A stretch of 64,000 nt of DNA from Nibrella saemangeumensis. GTDB lineage: Bacteria; Bacteroidota; Bacteroidia; Cytophagales; Spirosomataceae. The stretch spans positions 1 through 64,000 of the forward strand of contig NZ_BAABHD010000001.1 in the NCBI RefSeq assembly GCF_039541915.1. The letters run 5' to 3'. A program made the translations under genes and the position numbers. Shown one piece after another: positions 25,282 to 34,285 of this stretch (its first letter is position 1; every line of letters starts with the position of its first letter). The notes under the pieces were generated by a model. The model ran no database searches. It was not told where the DNA came from and was given only the letters and a program-made list of their open reading frames with translations.

Positions 25282-26025
25282 TTAGTACCGAATCGCCCAA
25301 TACGGATTTCGCTGGGCTTTTATACTGTCGGCGATGTGGTCGGCAATCAGCTTTTTGTATTCCTTATCGCTGATCTTTTTACCCTTGGCTTTCGGCTTTG
25401 GCATCTCCTTGTCTATGGGTTTAAACTCGACTTTGGTTGCCGTAATCAGGGCGTCCCCGTCGTTGATGTCCAGTTCCAGGATTAATCCGGGTAAGCCAAA
25501 ATACTGCTCCGGACCCGCCTGCACCGGAATATCCTGCGCAAACCAGGCGGTAATTTTCTGGTTCTTCAGCGAGTCTGTCGTTTCGGCGCTCATGCAGATG
25601 TGGCCCGCTACTTCTTTGATCTTGTTGGTGACTTTCCACCGGGGGGTACGCAGCGAATCGTCAATAACGTACGTCCGGCCAAGCATTTCCATGATTTCAA
25701 GCTTCTTTTCCTTGTCAAAATTTCGCTGGATGACAAATTCATCCTGGCGCCAAGAGTAGCGGCCGTCATCGGATGTAGCCTGATCGCTTTCGTAGGTATA
25801 CAGGCTTTGCTCCGGGCTGAAGTAGAGTTTCATCTTTACTTTCCAGTCTTCGCGGCTTCCCCAGGTGAGCTTCATCCGGTCTTTTTCCTCCTGACTCAGA
25901 AATGTCATCCGTGAAAAAATCTTAACCCAGCTCTGCGACCGTTCGTACGTGACAACACCCGCTTCCTGAGCCTGAGCGGTGAGGTGGCAGGAGAGCACCG
26001 CCAGCAAAAAAACGAATTTCTTCAT
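25282..26025 (-). CDS. GLPGLI-family protein
   Basis: 247 residues with a signal peptide (MKKFVFLLAVLSCHLTAQA). The family motif YFGLPGLILELDINDGD is at about residues 179-195, preceded by the usual beta-rich domain (VTYERSQSWVKIFSRMTFLS). The C-terminal KPKAKGKKISDKEYKKL segment is basic. GLPGLI proteins are restricted to Bacteroidota, are exported, and are commonly encoded beside an OMP_b-brl_3-type TonB-dependent receptor, as here (22-bp gap). Their function is not known; a role in metal or peptide handling has been suggested but is unproven. It is the second gene of the operon. Confidence 0.9.
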   Translation of the reverse strand: MKKFVFLLAVLSCHLTAQAQEAGVVTYERSQSWVKIFSRMTFLSQEEKDRMKLTWGSREDWKVKMKLYFSPEQSLYTYESDQATSDDGRYSWRQDEFVIQRNFDKEKKLEIMEMLGRTYVIDDSLRTPRWKVTNKIKEVAGHICMSAETTDSLKNQKITAWFAQDIPVQAGPEQYFGLPGLILELDINDGDALITATKVEFKPIDKEMPKPKAKGKKISDKEYKKLIADHIADSIKAQRNPYWAIRY

Positions 26026-26047
26026 ATTATTTAAGCATCGTTTGGTC

Positions 26048-28885
26048 TTAGAAAATAATCATCCCTCCCTGCCGGCGGGTGGTGGCTTTCACCCCGCGCA
26101 TGTTGTAGGTGAAGTTGAGCATAAAGTACCGGGATAACGTCTGAACGCGTTCCTGCGATATAAAATTCTGGGAGGCCGATTGGGTAATACCCAGGTTACG
26201 CTTGAACACATCGTAGGCCGTAAGCCGGATTTCACCCCGCTTATTCTTGAAAATAACCTTGTATACCGACAGGTTCAGGATGGGTACTTTCTGGTCAAAC
26301 CCAAACCGCTTGTTCTGGTAAATCCGGTAGTTAAAATTGCCGTTGAAGTAAATACCCGCCGGAAACAGGACGTTCATATCGGCATTGTAATTGTAGCTGT
26401 ATATCCGCTGGTTCTGTAATGAACTGATGGAGTAACTGGTGTTGGTGACGCTCCAGTTACCATTGGTATATAGGGTGAATTTCTCACTTGGCGTATAATC
26501 CAGACGCAGACCCAGGTTATAGTTATTCGACCGTGTCTTGTTAAGAACGTTGTTGATATAGATTGGATTATTGCCAAAGTTGACGTTCGACCAGACGTTC
26601 AGGTTACTCTTTGTCTTTTTCAGCGGGAACCCGAAACTGACATACGACCCAACGGATTGGCCACCGTCGATGTTGATCGGCCGGGTGCGGGTAATCAGCA
26701 ATGAATCGACCGTTTGATTGTATACAATCTGGTTGATGTTGTAATTGTAGTTGACGTTGATAAACACGTTGGTAAACGTAGCCGGATTAAACATGTTGTA
26801 GCCACCGCTTAGGCTGTGCGTAAGCTGCGGCAGCAGATTGGGATTACCTTCCTGAATGTACCGGGGATTGCTGTTGTCGACCACCGGCTGCAGGTCACGG
26901 GTCGACGGCTGGCGGATGTTGACGCTGTAGTTGGCCCGCAGGTACCGGTTGTTTTTCAGGTCGTAATTCATCGAAGCATTCGGCACTACCGTAAAGAAGG
27001 TACGGCCTACCGTAGTAGGAGCCGCTGAGGACGACTGATCGCGGGTAAACTGGCCCTCCTGGTGGAAATTCAGCGCGGCCCCGCCAAACGAGAAATTAAA
27101 CCCTTTGTTGGTGTACCGGAAGCTGGAGCCCAGGCGGTTATAGGTAAAGTTGTTGACATAGTACCGGCTCAGGCTATCGTTGAAAACCTCGTTTGGATCG
27201 ACGCGGTCAAACACATCACGGTCAACCTCGTCCCGGCGGAAGGAGAAATTGTAAAACGTCTCCCAGAAAACTTTTTTCGAGATGGGTTCCGTATACAAGG
27301 CGCTGGCCTTGAACTCACTGCGCAGGCTGTTGGTCTGGTTGATCTGGTTGATGGTCCGAATCGGATTGACCGGGTTGGTACCGTCGGTAACCAGCGTATT
27401 TTCTGAGCGCTGGTCTGCATCGCCATTGGTGTTATTGCGGTTATAGGCCGTACTTAACGAGAAATTACGCCCTTTCTTCTGGAACCGGTGGGTGAAAATG
27501 GCGGTAGTCTGGAGCGCAAAGGCATCGTAGTTGCTGCTGTTATTGATCCGGGACTGCCCGCTCAGCGTACTGCCTGTGCGCCGGAACTGCTCCAGACTGT
27601 TGAAGCTATCGTCGCCTTTATTGAACCGGCCGTTGCCAATTACAATCAGCGTGTTGGTGGAGTCGAGTTTTTGCTCAAACCGGAGGCTGCCCCGGTGAAT
27701 ACCGTTGAAGTTGATGCGGCTGCTGCCGATATCGGTCCGGAGCGAGCCGTTGGGCAGGAAGTTCTCGCGGGTCGATACTGCGTCGAGAGTCTGTTGCGTC
27801 TGGTTGTAGAAGTAGTTGGTGCTAAGCTTCGTTTTCTTGGTGTCGTAGTTGTAGTTGGCACCACCCGCGTAGTTTTTGGAGAAACCCCGGTTATCGCGCC
27901 CTCCACCGTTGACGGGTACCCCGAAACTGTCGTTATCATCACCAAAAAAGATATAGCCGCCGTTACTGAATCCAAAATCGCCCTGGTCCGACCAATTGAA
28001 CGACTGGCTGCCCCGGAAGTCCTGATAATCGTCCCAGGACAGGCCGCTCTGGTTGGTATTGTTGCCAAAGCCGATGACGGAGAACTGTTCTTTGGAATTG
28101 AACTTGTTGTAGTTACCCCGGATTTGGGCCCGGGCATCGGTACCCACCCCGGCGGTAACTTTACCGAAACCGCCTTTTTTATGACTTTCTTTCAGTTCAA
28201 GGTTTACCGTTTTCTCTTTTACCCCATCGTCAACGCCGGTAATCTTCGCCTTTTCGGTCTTGTCGTTGAAGACCTGTACCTTCGAGATGGCTTCGGCGGG
28301 CAGGTTCTTGGTGGCCAGTTTCGGGTCGGTGCCAAAGAAGGTCTTACCGTCAACGGTTACGCGTTTTACGTCTTCTCCCTGCGCTTTAATGTTTCCTTCC
28401 TGGTCGACCTGCACACCGGGTAGCTTCCGCAGCAGTTCTTCCACCGTAGAGCCGGGCGGCACTTTAAACGAACTGGCGTTATACTCGATGGTATCGCCCC
28501 GGATGCTCAGCGGAGCTTTGGCTGTTCTCACAACCACCTCAAACAGCTCTTTGGTAATTGGCTTCAGTTCAATATTGCCCAGATCGGTAACGGCATCGTC
28601 GCTGGGCGTAAATTCTTTTTGGTAAGGCAGGTACCCGACATAAGAGATTTTCAGCAGGTAAGGCATTCGCTTGTTTCCCTTCAGTTCGAAGGTTCCTTTA
28701 TCCGTCGACCGGCCGAAGTTGACCAGCGACGAATCTTTGGGCGTTAGCAGCATCACGGTAGCGCCTACCAGCGCGGTACTGCCTGAATCAACGACGGTGC
28801 CTTTCACCGAAAAGCGGGCTGTGGTTTGGGAATAAGCACTGCCCAGGCAGGCAATTACCAGTAACAAAGAGAGAAGTTGGCGCAT
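26048..28885 (-). CDS. TonB-dependent receptor-like outer membrane protein (GLPGLI-associated)
   Basis: 945 residues. Signal peptide MRQLLSLLLVIACLGSAYS, then a carboxypeptidase-regulatory-like domain (~25-110, VKGTVVDSGSTALVGATVML), a plug (~115-240, with VEELLRKLPGVQVDQEGNIK and VTVDGKTFFGTDPKLA) and a long barrel ending YFMLNFTYNMRGVKATTRRQ. The 'DGKTFFGTDP' plug signature is the subgroup that usually accompanies GLPGLI proteins, and a GLPGLI gene follows immediately. It sits in the outer membrane, substrate unknown. Bases 28968-28987 upstream form a TTAACTAA/TTAGTTAA palindrome that might be an operator. Confidence 0.92.
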   Translation of the reverse strand: MRQLLSLLLVIACLGSAYSQTTARFSVKGTVVDSGSTALVGATVMLLTPKDSSLVNFGRSTDKGTFELKGNKRMPYLLKISYVGYLPYQKEFTPSDDAVTDLGNIELKPITKELFEVVVRTAKAPLSIRGDTIEYNASSFKVPPGSTVEELLRKLPGVQVDQEGNIKAQGEDVKRVTVDGKTFFGTDPKLATKNLPAEAISKVQVFNDKTEKAKITGVDDGVKEKTVNLELKESHKKGGFGKVTAGVGTDARAQIRGNYNKFNSKEQFSVIGFGNNTNQSGLSWDDYQDFRGSQSFNWSDQGDFGFSNGGYIFFGDDNDSFGVPVNGGGRDNRGFSKNYAGGANYNYDTKKTKLSTNYFYNQTQQTLDAVSTRENFLPNGSLRTDIGSSRINFNGIHRGSLRFEQKLDSTNTLIVIGNGRFNKGDDSFNSLEQFRRTGSTLSGQSRINNSSNYDAFALQTTAIFTHRFQKKGRNFSLSTAYNRNNTNGDADQRSENTLVTDGTNPVNPIRTINQINQTNSLRSEFKASALYTEPISKKVFWETFYNFSFRRDEVDRDVFDRVDPNEVFNDSLSRYYVNNFTYNRLGSSFRYTNKGFNFSFGGAALNFHQEGQFTRDQSSSAAPTTVGRTFFTVVPNASMNYDLKNNRYLRANYSVNIRQPSTRDLQPVVDNSNPRYIQEGNPNLLPQLTHSLSGGYNMFNPATFTNVFINVNYNYNINQIVYNQTVDSLLITRTRPINIDGGQSVGSYVSFGFPLKKTKSNLNVWSNVNFGNNPIYINNVLNKTRSNNYNLGLRLDYTPSEKFTLYTNGNWSVTNTSYSISSLQNQRIYSYNYNADMNVLFPAGIYFNGNFNYRIYQNKRFGFDQKVPILNLSVYKVIFKNKRGEIRLTAYDVFKRNLGITQSASQNFISQERVQTLSRYFMLNFTYNMRGVKATTRRQGGMIIF

Positions 28886-28967
28886 AGAGGAAGGTTGGTT
28901 GGGAATTCTTCAAAAGATGAGGCAATTAACAAATTGTTGCACGCAATCCGATATCTTTTAACAAATA

Positions 28968-28987
28968 TTAACTAACACTTTAGTTAA
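28968..28987. promoter_or_regulatory. Palindrome upstream of the GLPGLI-associated receptor
   Basis: Perfect 8-bp arms TTAACTAA and TTAGTTAA with a 4-base loop, 83 bases before the receptor start. AT-rich symmetrical sites of this kind can be regulator binding sites; no regulator is suggested by the context. Confidence 0.3.
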
Positions 28988-28998
28988 CGGTAGGCGCA

Positions 28999-29118
28999 AT
29001 GTGTTATTTACTGGTGAAAAATACGACCGGAATCCGTTCTGGGGCCGATCTGAAGGACAAGCGGTTGAAAAAGACCCTTGAGCGGCTCAATGGTGCTATG
29101 CGCTTATTTGCCGGCTAA
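28999..29118 (+). CDS. Possible small protein (39 aa)
   Basis: ATG at 28999, stop TAA at 29116-29118; the translation starts MCYLLVKNTTGIRS and is followed by a basic helical stretch (KRLKKTLERLNGAMRLFAG). The length and the amphipathic basic helix make it plausible, but there is no homolog that I recognise and no good start signal. It could be a chance frame or the remains of a decayed gene. Confidence 0.25.
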   Translation: MCYLLVKNTTGIRSGADLKDKRLKKTLERLNGAMRLFAG

Positions 29119-29213
29119 TTGCTAACTTTACCTATTGATTCAAAGGAGGAGGGGTTTCCATAAGAGCAGTGTGAAATATTATAGGAAAGCCTCTGGATAG
29201 ATTTTCGTAGCGA

Positions 29214-29981
29214 ATGTACAAAACCACAGAAATTACCTCAGCCGAGATTGCGTCGGATAATCCAGTTCACCAGCGCCTGTTGTTCCCCTATGTCGAAGCG
29301 GCCAAACTCGTGAGCGGCAATGTGTTGGAGATCGGCTGCGGCTGGGGGAGAGGCTTACAACTGCTGACGCAGGCGGCAGACCACTATACCGGTATCGATA
29401 AAAATACAGACCTGATTGCCTCGCTAAGTCAGGAGTACCCGCAGTCAACGTTTATTCAGGCCAATATTCCGCCACTGCTGGGCCTGGTCGACAATACCTT
29501 CGATTATATTGTCACATTCCAGGTAATCGAGCATATCGAGAACGACGACCTGTTTATCAGGGAAGCATACCGCGTACTGAAGCCGGGCGGCAAACTATTA
29601 CTGACGACCGTCAACCGCACATTTTCCCTGACCCGCAATCCCTGGCACGTGCGGGAATATGTAGCCGACGAGCTGAAGCGGCTAATGCAGAAGTACTTCC
29701 CAACTGTTGAGACCAAAGGCGTTCACGGCAACGAGAAGGTAATGACCTACTACGAGCAGAATAAAAAATCGGTCGAGCGCATCACCCGGTTCGACATCTT
29801 CAACCTGCAATACCGCCTGCCGCGCTGGATGCTGCAGGTGCCTTACGATATCATGAACCGCTTCAACCGCAACCGACTGCTCCAGCAGGACGGTATCGCG
29901 GCCGAAATCAACTACACCGATTACCTCGTCAGCAACGATCCGGCGGGCAGTCTGGACTTCTTTTATATCGCGACGAAATAG
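29214..29981 (+). CDS. Class I SAM-dependent methyltransferase (Methyltransf_11/UbiE-like)
   Basis: 255 residues. Motif I NVLEIGCGWGRGLQLL (~39-54), acidic motif II GIDKNTDL, motif IV DYIVTFQVIEHIENDDLFIR and post-motif YRVLKPGGKLLLTTVN are all well conserved, so it is a functional Rossmann-type methyltransferase. The long C-terminal part (FDIFNLQYRLPRWMLQVPYD) resembles those seen in surface-glycan or quinone-modifying methyltransferases, but the substrate cannot be named. It stands alone and is convergent with the dienoyl-CoA reductase-like gene. Confidence 0.88.
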   Translation: MYKTTEITSAEIASDNPVHQRLLFPYVEAAKLVSGNVLEIGCGWGRGLQLLTQAADHYTGIDKNTDLIASLSQEYPQSTFIQANIPPLLGLVDNTFDYIVTFQVIEHIENDDLFIREAYRVLKPGGKLLLTTVNRTFSLTRNPWHVREYVADELKRLMQKYFPTVETKGVHGNEKVMTYYEQNKKSVERITRFDIFNLQYRLPRWMLQVPYDIMNRFNRNRLLQQDGIAAEINYTDYLVSNDPAGSLDFFYIATK

Positions 29982-30004
29982 AGGTTTCAGCGGCCCCGCT
30001 AAAA

Positions 30005-30898
30005 CTATGACTTACTCGCCCGGTTCGCCTGCTTAATCGTTTGCTCGATCACATCCCACATCTCTGAGCTGACCTGTTCCAGGTGATTGAACTCACCGGC
30101 CATCAGGACTTCACCACCGTCAATAGTGATGCATTCGCCGGTGACGAAACCAGAGAAGTCGGATAGGAGGTAGGCTGCCAGATTGGCGAGTTCCTGGTGC
30201 TCACCCACGCGCTTCAGCGGGATGCGGCTGGTCGGGTCCATCAGCTTCATCAGTGGCTCGGGAAACAATCGGTCCCAGGCACCTTTGGTCGGAAATGGGC
30301 CGGGTGCAATGGCGTTGAGCCGGATGCCGTATTTACCCCATTCGGCCGCCAGCGATTTGGTCATAATCAGCGCTCCGCCCTTGGCTACGGCCGAGGGGAC
30401 CACATAGCCTGAACCGGTTTGAGCGTAGGTGGTGGAGATGTTCAGGACCGTGCCCTTAATCTGGTTCTCAATCCAGTGTTTGCCCACGGCCAGCGTAAAG
30501 TAGTAGGTGCCCCGCAGCACAATATCGACAATCACATCAAAGGCTTTGTACGATAGCCGTTCGGTAGGGCTGATGAAGTTACCGGCCGAGTTATTCAGCA
30601 GGCCGTCAATGCGGCCAAAGCGGTTGACGGTTTCGGCAATGACGTTTTCGATCTCCTGCGGGTTACGCACATCGCAGGCCAGTGCCAGCACCTGACCCGA
30701 ACCGTCGGACCGTCCGGTCTCGTCCATCAACTCCTTCGCGGCTTCGTCCAGCACATTCTGCCGACGGCTGCAAATGGTAACGTTGGCACCGAGTTGCAGA
30801 AAATACCGGCTCATAGACTTGCCGAGGCCCGTGCCTCCGCCGGTAACAATAATGGTCTTTCCCTGTAAGGCTCCCTCACGGAGCATGCCCTGGTTCAT
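30005..30898 (-). CDS. SDR oxidoreductase, 2,4-dienoyl-CoA reductase-like
   Basis: 297 residues. The NADP-binding loop is VTGGGTGLGKSMSRYF (~18-33), the NNAG motif appears as LNNSAGNF, and the active-site segment is AQTGSGYVVPSAVAKGG. The usual SDR YxxxK tyrosine is replaced by Ser (SAVAK), as in peroxisomal/mitochondrial 2,4-dienoyl-CoA reductases, whose catalytic residues are arranged differently. The C-terminal LNAIAPGPFPTKGAWDRLFP also fits that subgroup. It would reduce 2,4-dienoyl-CoA intermediates of polyunsaturated fatty acid oxidation. A likely partner, a dienoyl-CoA isomerase-like crotonase, lies 1.3 kb away on the same strand. Confidence 0.82.
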   Translation of the reverse strand: MNQGMLREGALQGKTIIVTGGGTGLGKSMSRYFLQLGANVTICSRRQNVLDEAAKELMDETGRSDGSGQVLALACDVRNPQEIENVIAETVNRFGRIDGLLNNSAGNFISPTERLSYKAFDVIVDIVLRGTYYFTLAVGKHWIENQIKGTVLNISTTYAQTGSGYVVPSAVAKGGALIMTKSLAAEWGKYGIRLNAIAPGPFPTKGAWDRLFPEPLMKLMDPTSRIPLKRVGEHQELANLAAYLLSDFSGFVTGECITIDGGEVLMAGEFNHLEQVSSEMWDVIEQTIKQANRASKS

Positions 30899-31258
30899 GG
30901 TCTGCTGATTATTGATATAAGTAAAGCGGGTAATATAGCCAAAATCTGAACTGTTCTGAACTCCGTGCTGAATACATCATTTATTAGTAGGTGGACTACC
31001 TGAGGTAGCGCGAAAGAGTTTTTAACGGCTACACAGAGTAAGTTCGTATAGGCACTATCTACCTATCTACGTAAATTACTTGGTGGTAACTACGTAGTAA
31101 TGACCGTTCCCTAAAAAGAAAGTGCTTTTTGAGCATCTGGGCGCGTATACACTACTCAGTGCCGGTTCAAATAGGCTGTTTTATTGATTATTTATCAATT
31201 TTTCGTTGATATTTGGCTAGTTAATAACCTTTTTTTAAACCAAAACCAAACGTAAAGT
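30899..31258. other. 360-bp intergenic region, nothing recognised
   Basis: Divergent promoter region for an SDR gene and a lipoprotein gene. Small palindromes (ACTACGTAGT 31089-31098; CTACC-TGA-GGTAG 30996-31008) are present, but there is no coding signal, RNA gene or convincing promoter box. Confidence 0.5.
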
Positions 31259-32107
31259 ATGAGAAACATAATCAGGCCGTTCAGGCTGGTAAGCCTGGCA
31301 ACGTCCGCTTTTGCCTTTCTTCTCTTAACCAGTTGCGACTCTAAAGAATCGGGCCTTAACCCGGCTTCCCCCGCTTCCGGCAATCAAAACGCCCGCGCTG
31401 GAGCCGACAAAGTGGTGACGCATTACGGCCCGGCGGTACCGCTGGGCGGTGGCGTGGCACGTACGTTTGTCAGTGCCACCAAAGCAGGCCAATTATCGGA
31501 GGTTGGCATCGCAATATCCGAGAAAGTGCTGATCGCGCTGTTGAAAGACAAGGGAGAAATGTACATGAAAGTATTACAGTTCCCTAAACAATTCAACATT
31601 GCTCCATTCCAGCATGTCCTAATGGACTGGAACCCAGACGGTCATGAGCCTGAATTTCTTTATGGAGTGCCACACTTCGACTTTCATTTTTACATGATCC
31701 CCAGTCAGGATCGCGAAGCTATACCGGGCCTGCCGGGCGACATGATGGACCCTAATCCTCCGGCCCCTCAGTACCTGCCTGCGGGGTATATACAGACACC
31801 CGGACGAGTACCGGCGATGGGTACGCACTGGGTTGACCCGACTTCGCCGGAGTTTCAACAGCCAGGTGGCTTTACGCGCACGATGATTTATGGTAGTTAC
31901 AATAGTGAAGTCATCTTCATTGAACCAATGATTACCCTCGACTATCTGCTGAATGGTGCTAAAGGAAATTTCGATATCAAACAGCCGGCTGCTTTCCCCC
32001 AAACCGGTGAATACCCGACTCAGTATTCCATTCGGTACGACAGCCAAAGCAAAGATTACATCATCTCTTTAATGAACTTTGCCCACCACACTGGTGGCGT
32101 GAATTAA
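31259..32107 (+). CDS. Lipoprotein resembling the TTHB210/DUF5602 family
   Basis: 282 residues with a lipobox (FLLLTSC, lipidated Cys26). The mature part has a His-rich pattern: PDGHEPEFLYGVPHFDFHFY with H129, H139 and H143, then GTHWVDPTSPEF and a final FAHHTGG. The HxDxHxY arrangement suggests a metal site. I recall this pattern from Thermus TTHB210-like proteins, whose sigma/anti-sigma context is known only in that organism; the assignment here is tentative. It is exported and probably anchored in the outer or inner membrane facing the periplasm. It ends with a strong 15-bp terminator stem and seems to be monocistronic. Confidence 0.7.
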   Translation: MRNIIRPFRLVSLATSAFAFLLLTSCDSKESGLNPASPASGNQNARAGADKVVTHYGPAVPLGGGVARTFVSATKAGQLSEVGIAISEKVLIALLKDKGEMYMKVLQFPKQFNIAPFQHVLMDWNPDGHEPEFLYGVPHFDFHFYMIPSQDREAIPGLPGDMMDPNPPAPQYLPAGYIQTPGRVPAMGTHWVDPTSPEFQQPGGFTRTMIYGSYNSEVIFIEPMITLDYLLNGAKGNFDIKQPAAFPQTGEYPTQYSIRYDSQSKDYIISLMNFAHHTGGVN

Positions 32108-32123
32108 GCGCGAACACCTGTTC

Positions 32124-32156
32124 AAGAGCCGTACGCCAGACTGGCGTACGGCTCTT
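32124..32156. terminator. Strong terminator after the TTHB210-like gene
   Basis: 15-bp perfect stem (AAGAGCCGTACGCCA / TGGCGTACGGCTCTT) with a 3-base loop, followed by TTTTGG on the plus strand. It also faces the convergent crotonase gene. Confidence 0.85.
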
Positions 32157-32188
32157 TTGGTTTCCGGCAGGCATCTATAGGGGATCGA

Positions 32189-33025
32189 TCAATAGCCTCT
32201 GCTGATCTTCTTGTTGAATTCGGCTTTGCGTTTCTCCAGCGTCTCATCCATGGTTTCGGTGGAGTCCTGAAACTGAAGCTGCGAGGAGTTCCAGACGGCT
32301 ACGTACTGAAGGCCGTCTTCAATGGATTTACCGGCGCCGTAGTTTAAAACTTTTTTTATGCCCTGCACCGTTGTTTGCGGCAGGCCGGCAATCTGGCGGG
32401 CCATCTCGGTAGCTTTGTCAAAGAGTTCATGGGGAGAGGCATAGATATGATTCACCAGCCTGATTTTCTCGGCAAAGGCGGCATCAAAATCGTTGGCCGT
32501 AAAGGCTAACTCCCGCGTGTAGCCTTCACCAATAATCCTTGGCAACCATTGCAACCCTCCGAGATCCGGGATAATACCCAGTTTTGCCTCGCGAAGGCTG
32601 AAAGTAGCCTCCGAGGAGCAGAGCCGGATGTCGGCCGCCGAGATCAGGTTCAGCCCACCTCCAATGCACCAGCCGTGAATGGCGGCAATCACCGGCCTGG
32701 GCGACTCGTACAGCTTCTGAAAGCCAGACTGCATCTGCCGGATCATAGTCATCAATTCCAGGCGGTTATCGGCTGTCATAGATCCACTCAGCATGGTTTT
32801 TAGCCGGGGCATCATGGTGTTGAGGTCGAGCCCATAGCTGAAGTGCTTGCCGCTACCCCGCAACAGGATGCAACGGGCGTCGGTCATCGTGTTTATTTCG
32901 TCTACTGCACGGGGTAATTCGTCCCAGAACTCCGGGCCCATGGCGTTGCCTTTGCCCGGACCTAGCAGGGTTAGGGTGAGAACACCCTCGGCTAACTCAA
33001 GCGTTAACGATTGGTAAGAAGCCAT
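32189..33025 (-). CDS. Crotonase-family enzyme, dienoyl-CoA isomerase-like
   Basis: 278 residues. The oxyanion-hole segments GKHFSYGLDLNTM and AIHGWCIGGGLNLISAADIR are conserved, as is FSLREAKLGIIPDLGGLQWL. The 'FSYGLDL' in place of 'FSAGADL' and the acidic residue in IIPDLGG are features of delta3,5-delta2,4-dienoyl-CoA isomerases (ECH1), not of plain enoyl-CoA hydratases. The enzyme would shift double bases during breakdown of unsaturated fatty acids, consistent with the dienoyl-CoA reductase-like gene nearby. It may alternatively be a general enoyl-CoA hydratase. Single-gene unit on the minus strand. Confidence 0.82.
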   Translation of the reverse strand: MASYQSLTLELAEGVLTLTLLGPGKGNAMGPEFWDELPRAVDEINTMTDARCILLRGSGKHFSYGLDLNTMMPRLKTMLSGSMTADNRLELMTMIRQMQSGFQKLYESPRPVIAAIHGWCIGGGLNLISAADIRLCSSEATFSLREAKLGIIPDLGGLQWLPRIIGEGYTRELAFTANDFDAAFAEKIRLVNHIYASPHELFDKATEMARQIAGLPQTTVQGIKKVLNYGAGKSIEDGLQYVAVWNSSQLQFQDSTETMDETLEKRKAEFNKKISRGY

Positions 33026-33138
33026 AGTAATTGGTATGTCTGCATACGGATTGGGTTAAATGTAGAAAGTAGCTGGTTTTTTGCGAACTATTCGGCCAAG
33101 TTTTTTCGGGAAGCGGTATCTATACTTAGCTTAGGGGC

Positions 33139-34257
33139 ATGAAACCCGAAACGCTTGCTATCCACAGCAGCCGCATGGCTGACCTGAACGCCGGGGCAGT
33201 TACGCCACCGCTTTACCTAACTACCACTTTTGAGCGAGAGGCCGACGGCTCCTTTGCCCACGGATACCTATACGCCCGTAATAATAATCCTAATCGAGAC
33301 GCGCTGGAAAAAAGTATTGCTGCGATGGAAGGTGGGGTGCAGGCTATTGCGTTCAGCTCTGGTCAGGCAGCTACCATGACGGTATTCCAAACCCTGCGCC
33401 CCGGCGATCATGTAGTGGTGACGCAGGATTCCTACTATGGCACACCAGCGCTGCTGGAAGAATTGTTTCACCCCTGGGGGCTCACCTACACCCGCGTCGA
33501 TATGAACGACCTGGACGCACTACGGGCATCCATTCACGAAAATACCCGCTTGGTCTGGATCGAGACACCCTCAAACCCACTACTCAAAATAACGGATATT
33601 CGAACGGTAGCCAGTATAGCCCATGAGGCCGGGGCTATTTGCATTTGCGACAATACGTGGGCAACGCCCGTGCTGCAACGGCCCCTCGACCTGGGTTGCG
33701 ATGTAGTGATGCACTCCACCACCAAATACTTCGGCGGCCATAGCGATGTGCTCAGTGGCGCGCTGATCTTTAAAAAAGAAGACGAAATGTACCAGCGCGC
33801 CCGGCGGCTGCAATCCATCGGCGGAGCGGTACCGTCGCCGTTCGACTGCTGGATGGTGGTGCGGGGTATCAAAACCATGACCACCCGGGTACGGGCGCAG
33901 TCGGAAACGGCGCAGCAGGTGGCCGAATTCCTGGCAGGACACCCGGCCATTGAACAGGTACATTATCCGGGTCTGGAGAGCCATCAAAGCTACGCCATTG
34001 CTAAGGAGCAGATGACTTTGCCGGGTGCCATGCTATCTATTCAGGTGAAAGGCGGAGCCGAAGAAGCGACCCAACTGGCAGGCAGGCTACAGGTAATTAC
34101 CAGAGCCACCAGCCTGGGCGGGGTGGAGACACTGATTGAGCACCGGGCATCTGTAGAAGGCCCCAACACCGTCACACCACAGAACCTGCTCCGCATTTCC
34201 ATCGGCCTTGAGCACCCCGACGACCTGATTGCCGATCTGACCCAGGCGCTGGCATAA
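33139..34257 (+). CDS. PLP-dependent trans-sulfuration enzyme (cystathionine gamma-synthase/lyase family)
   Basis: 372 residues. The family hallmarks are present: YLYARNNNPNRDALEKSIAA near the N-terminus, the Ser-Gly-Gln phosphate-binding SSGQAATM, WIETPSNPLLKITDIR, DNTWATPVLQRPLDLGCDVV, and the PLP lysine in HSTTKYFGGHSD. The C-terminal SLGGVETLIEHRASVEGPNT fits both cystathionine gamma-synthase and gamma-lyase; sequence alone does not separate them. It would work in methionine/cysteine interconversion. No other sulfur amino acid genes are adjacent, although a cysteine desulfurase lies 5 kb away. Confidence 0.9.
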   Translation: MKPETLAIHSSRMADLNAGAVTPPLYLTTTFEREADGSFAHGYLYARNNNPNRDALEKSIAAMEGGVQAIAFSSGQAATMTVFQTLRPGDHVVVTQDSYYGTPALLEELFHPWGLTYTRVDMNDLDALRASIHENTRLVWIETPSNPLLKITDIRTVASIAHEAGAICICDNTWATPVLQRPLDLGCDVVMHSTTKYFGGHSDVLSGALIFKKEDEMYQRARRLQSIGGAVPSPFDCWMVVRGIKTMTTRVRAQSETAQQVAEFLAGHPAIEQVHYPGLESHQSYAIAKEQMTLPGAMLSIQVKGGAEEATQLAGRLQVITRATSLGGVETLIEHRASVEGPNTVTPQNLLRISIGLEHPDDLIADLTQALA

Positions 34258-34285
34258 TAGCTAATGAGAGCTTAAACAAGCCGCA

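Larger units (their letters stand above)
28886..29213. other. 328-bp intergenic region with palindromes and a possible small ORF
   Basis: Contains TTAACTAA-CACT-TTAGTTAA (28968-28987) and CAATT-AACA-AATTG (28923-28936), both upstream of the receptor on the minus strand, and a 39-codon open frame at 28999-29118. Nothing else was recognised. Confidence 0.5.

Noticed and set aside
27488..28423. Plus-strand 311-residue frame inside the GLPGLI-associated receptor
   Set aside because: Shadow frame caused by codon bias of the receptor; Val/Gly rich without family.
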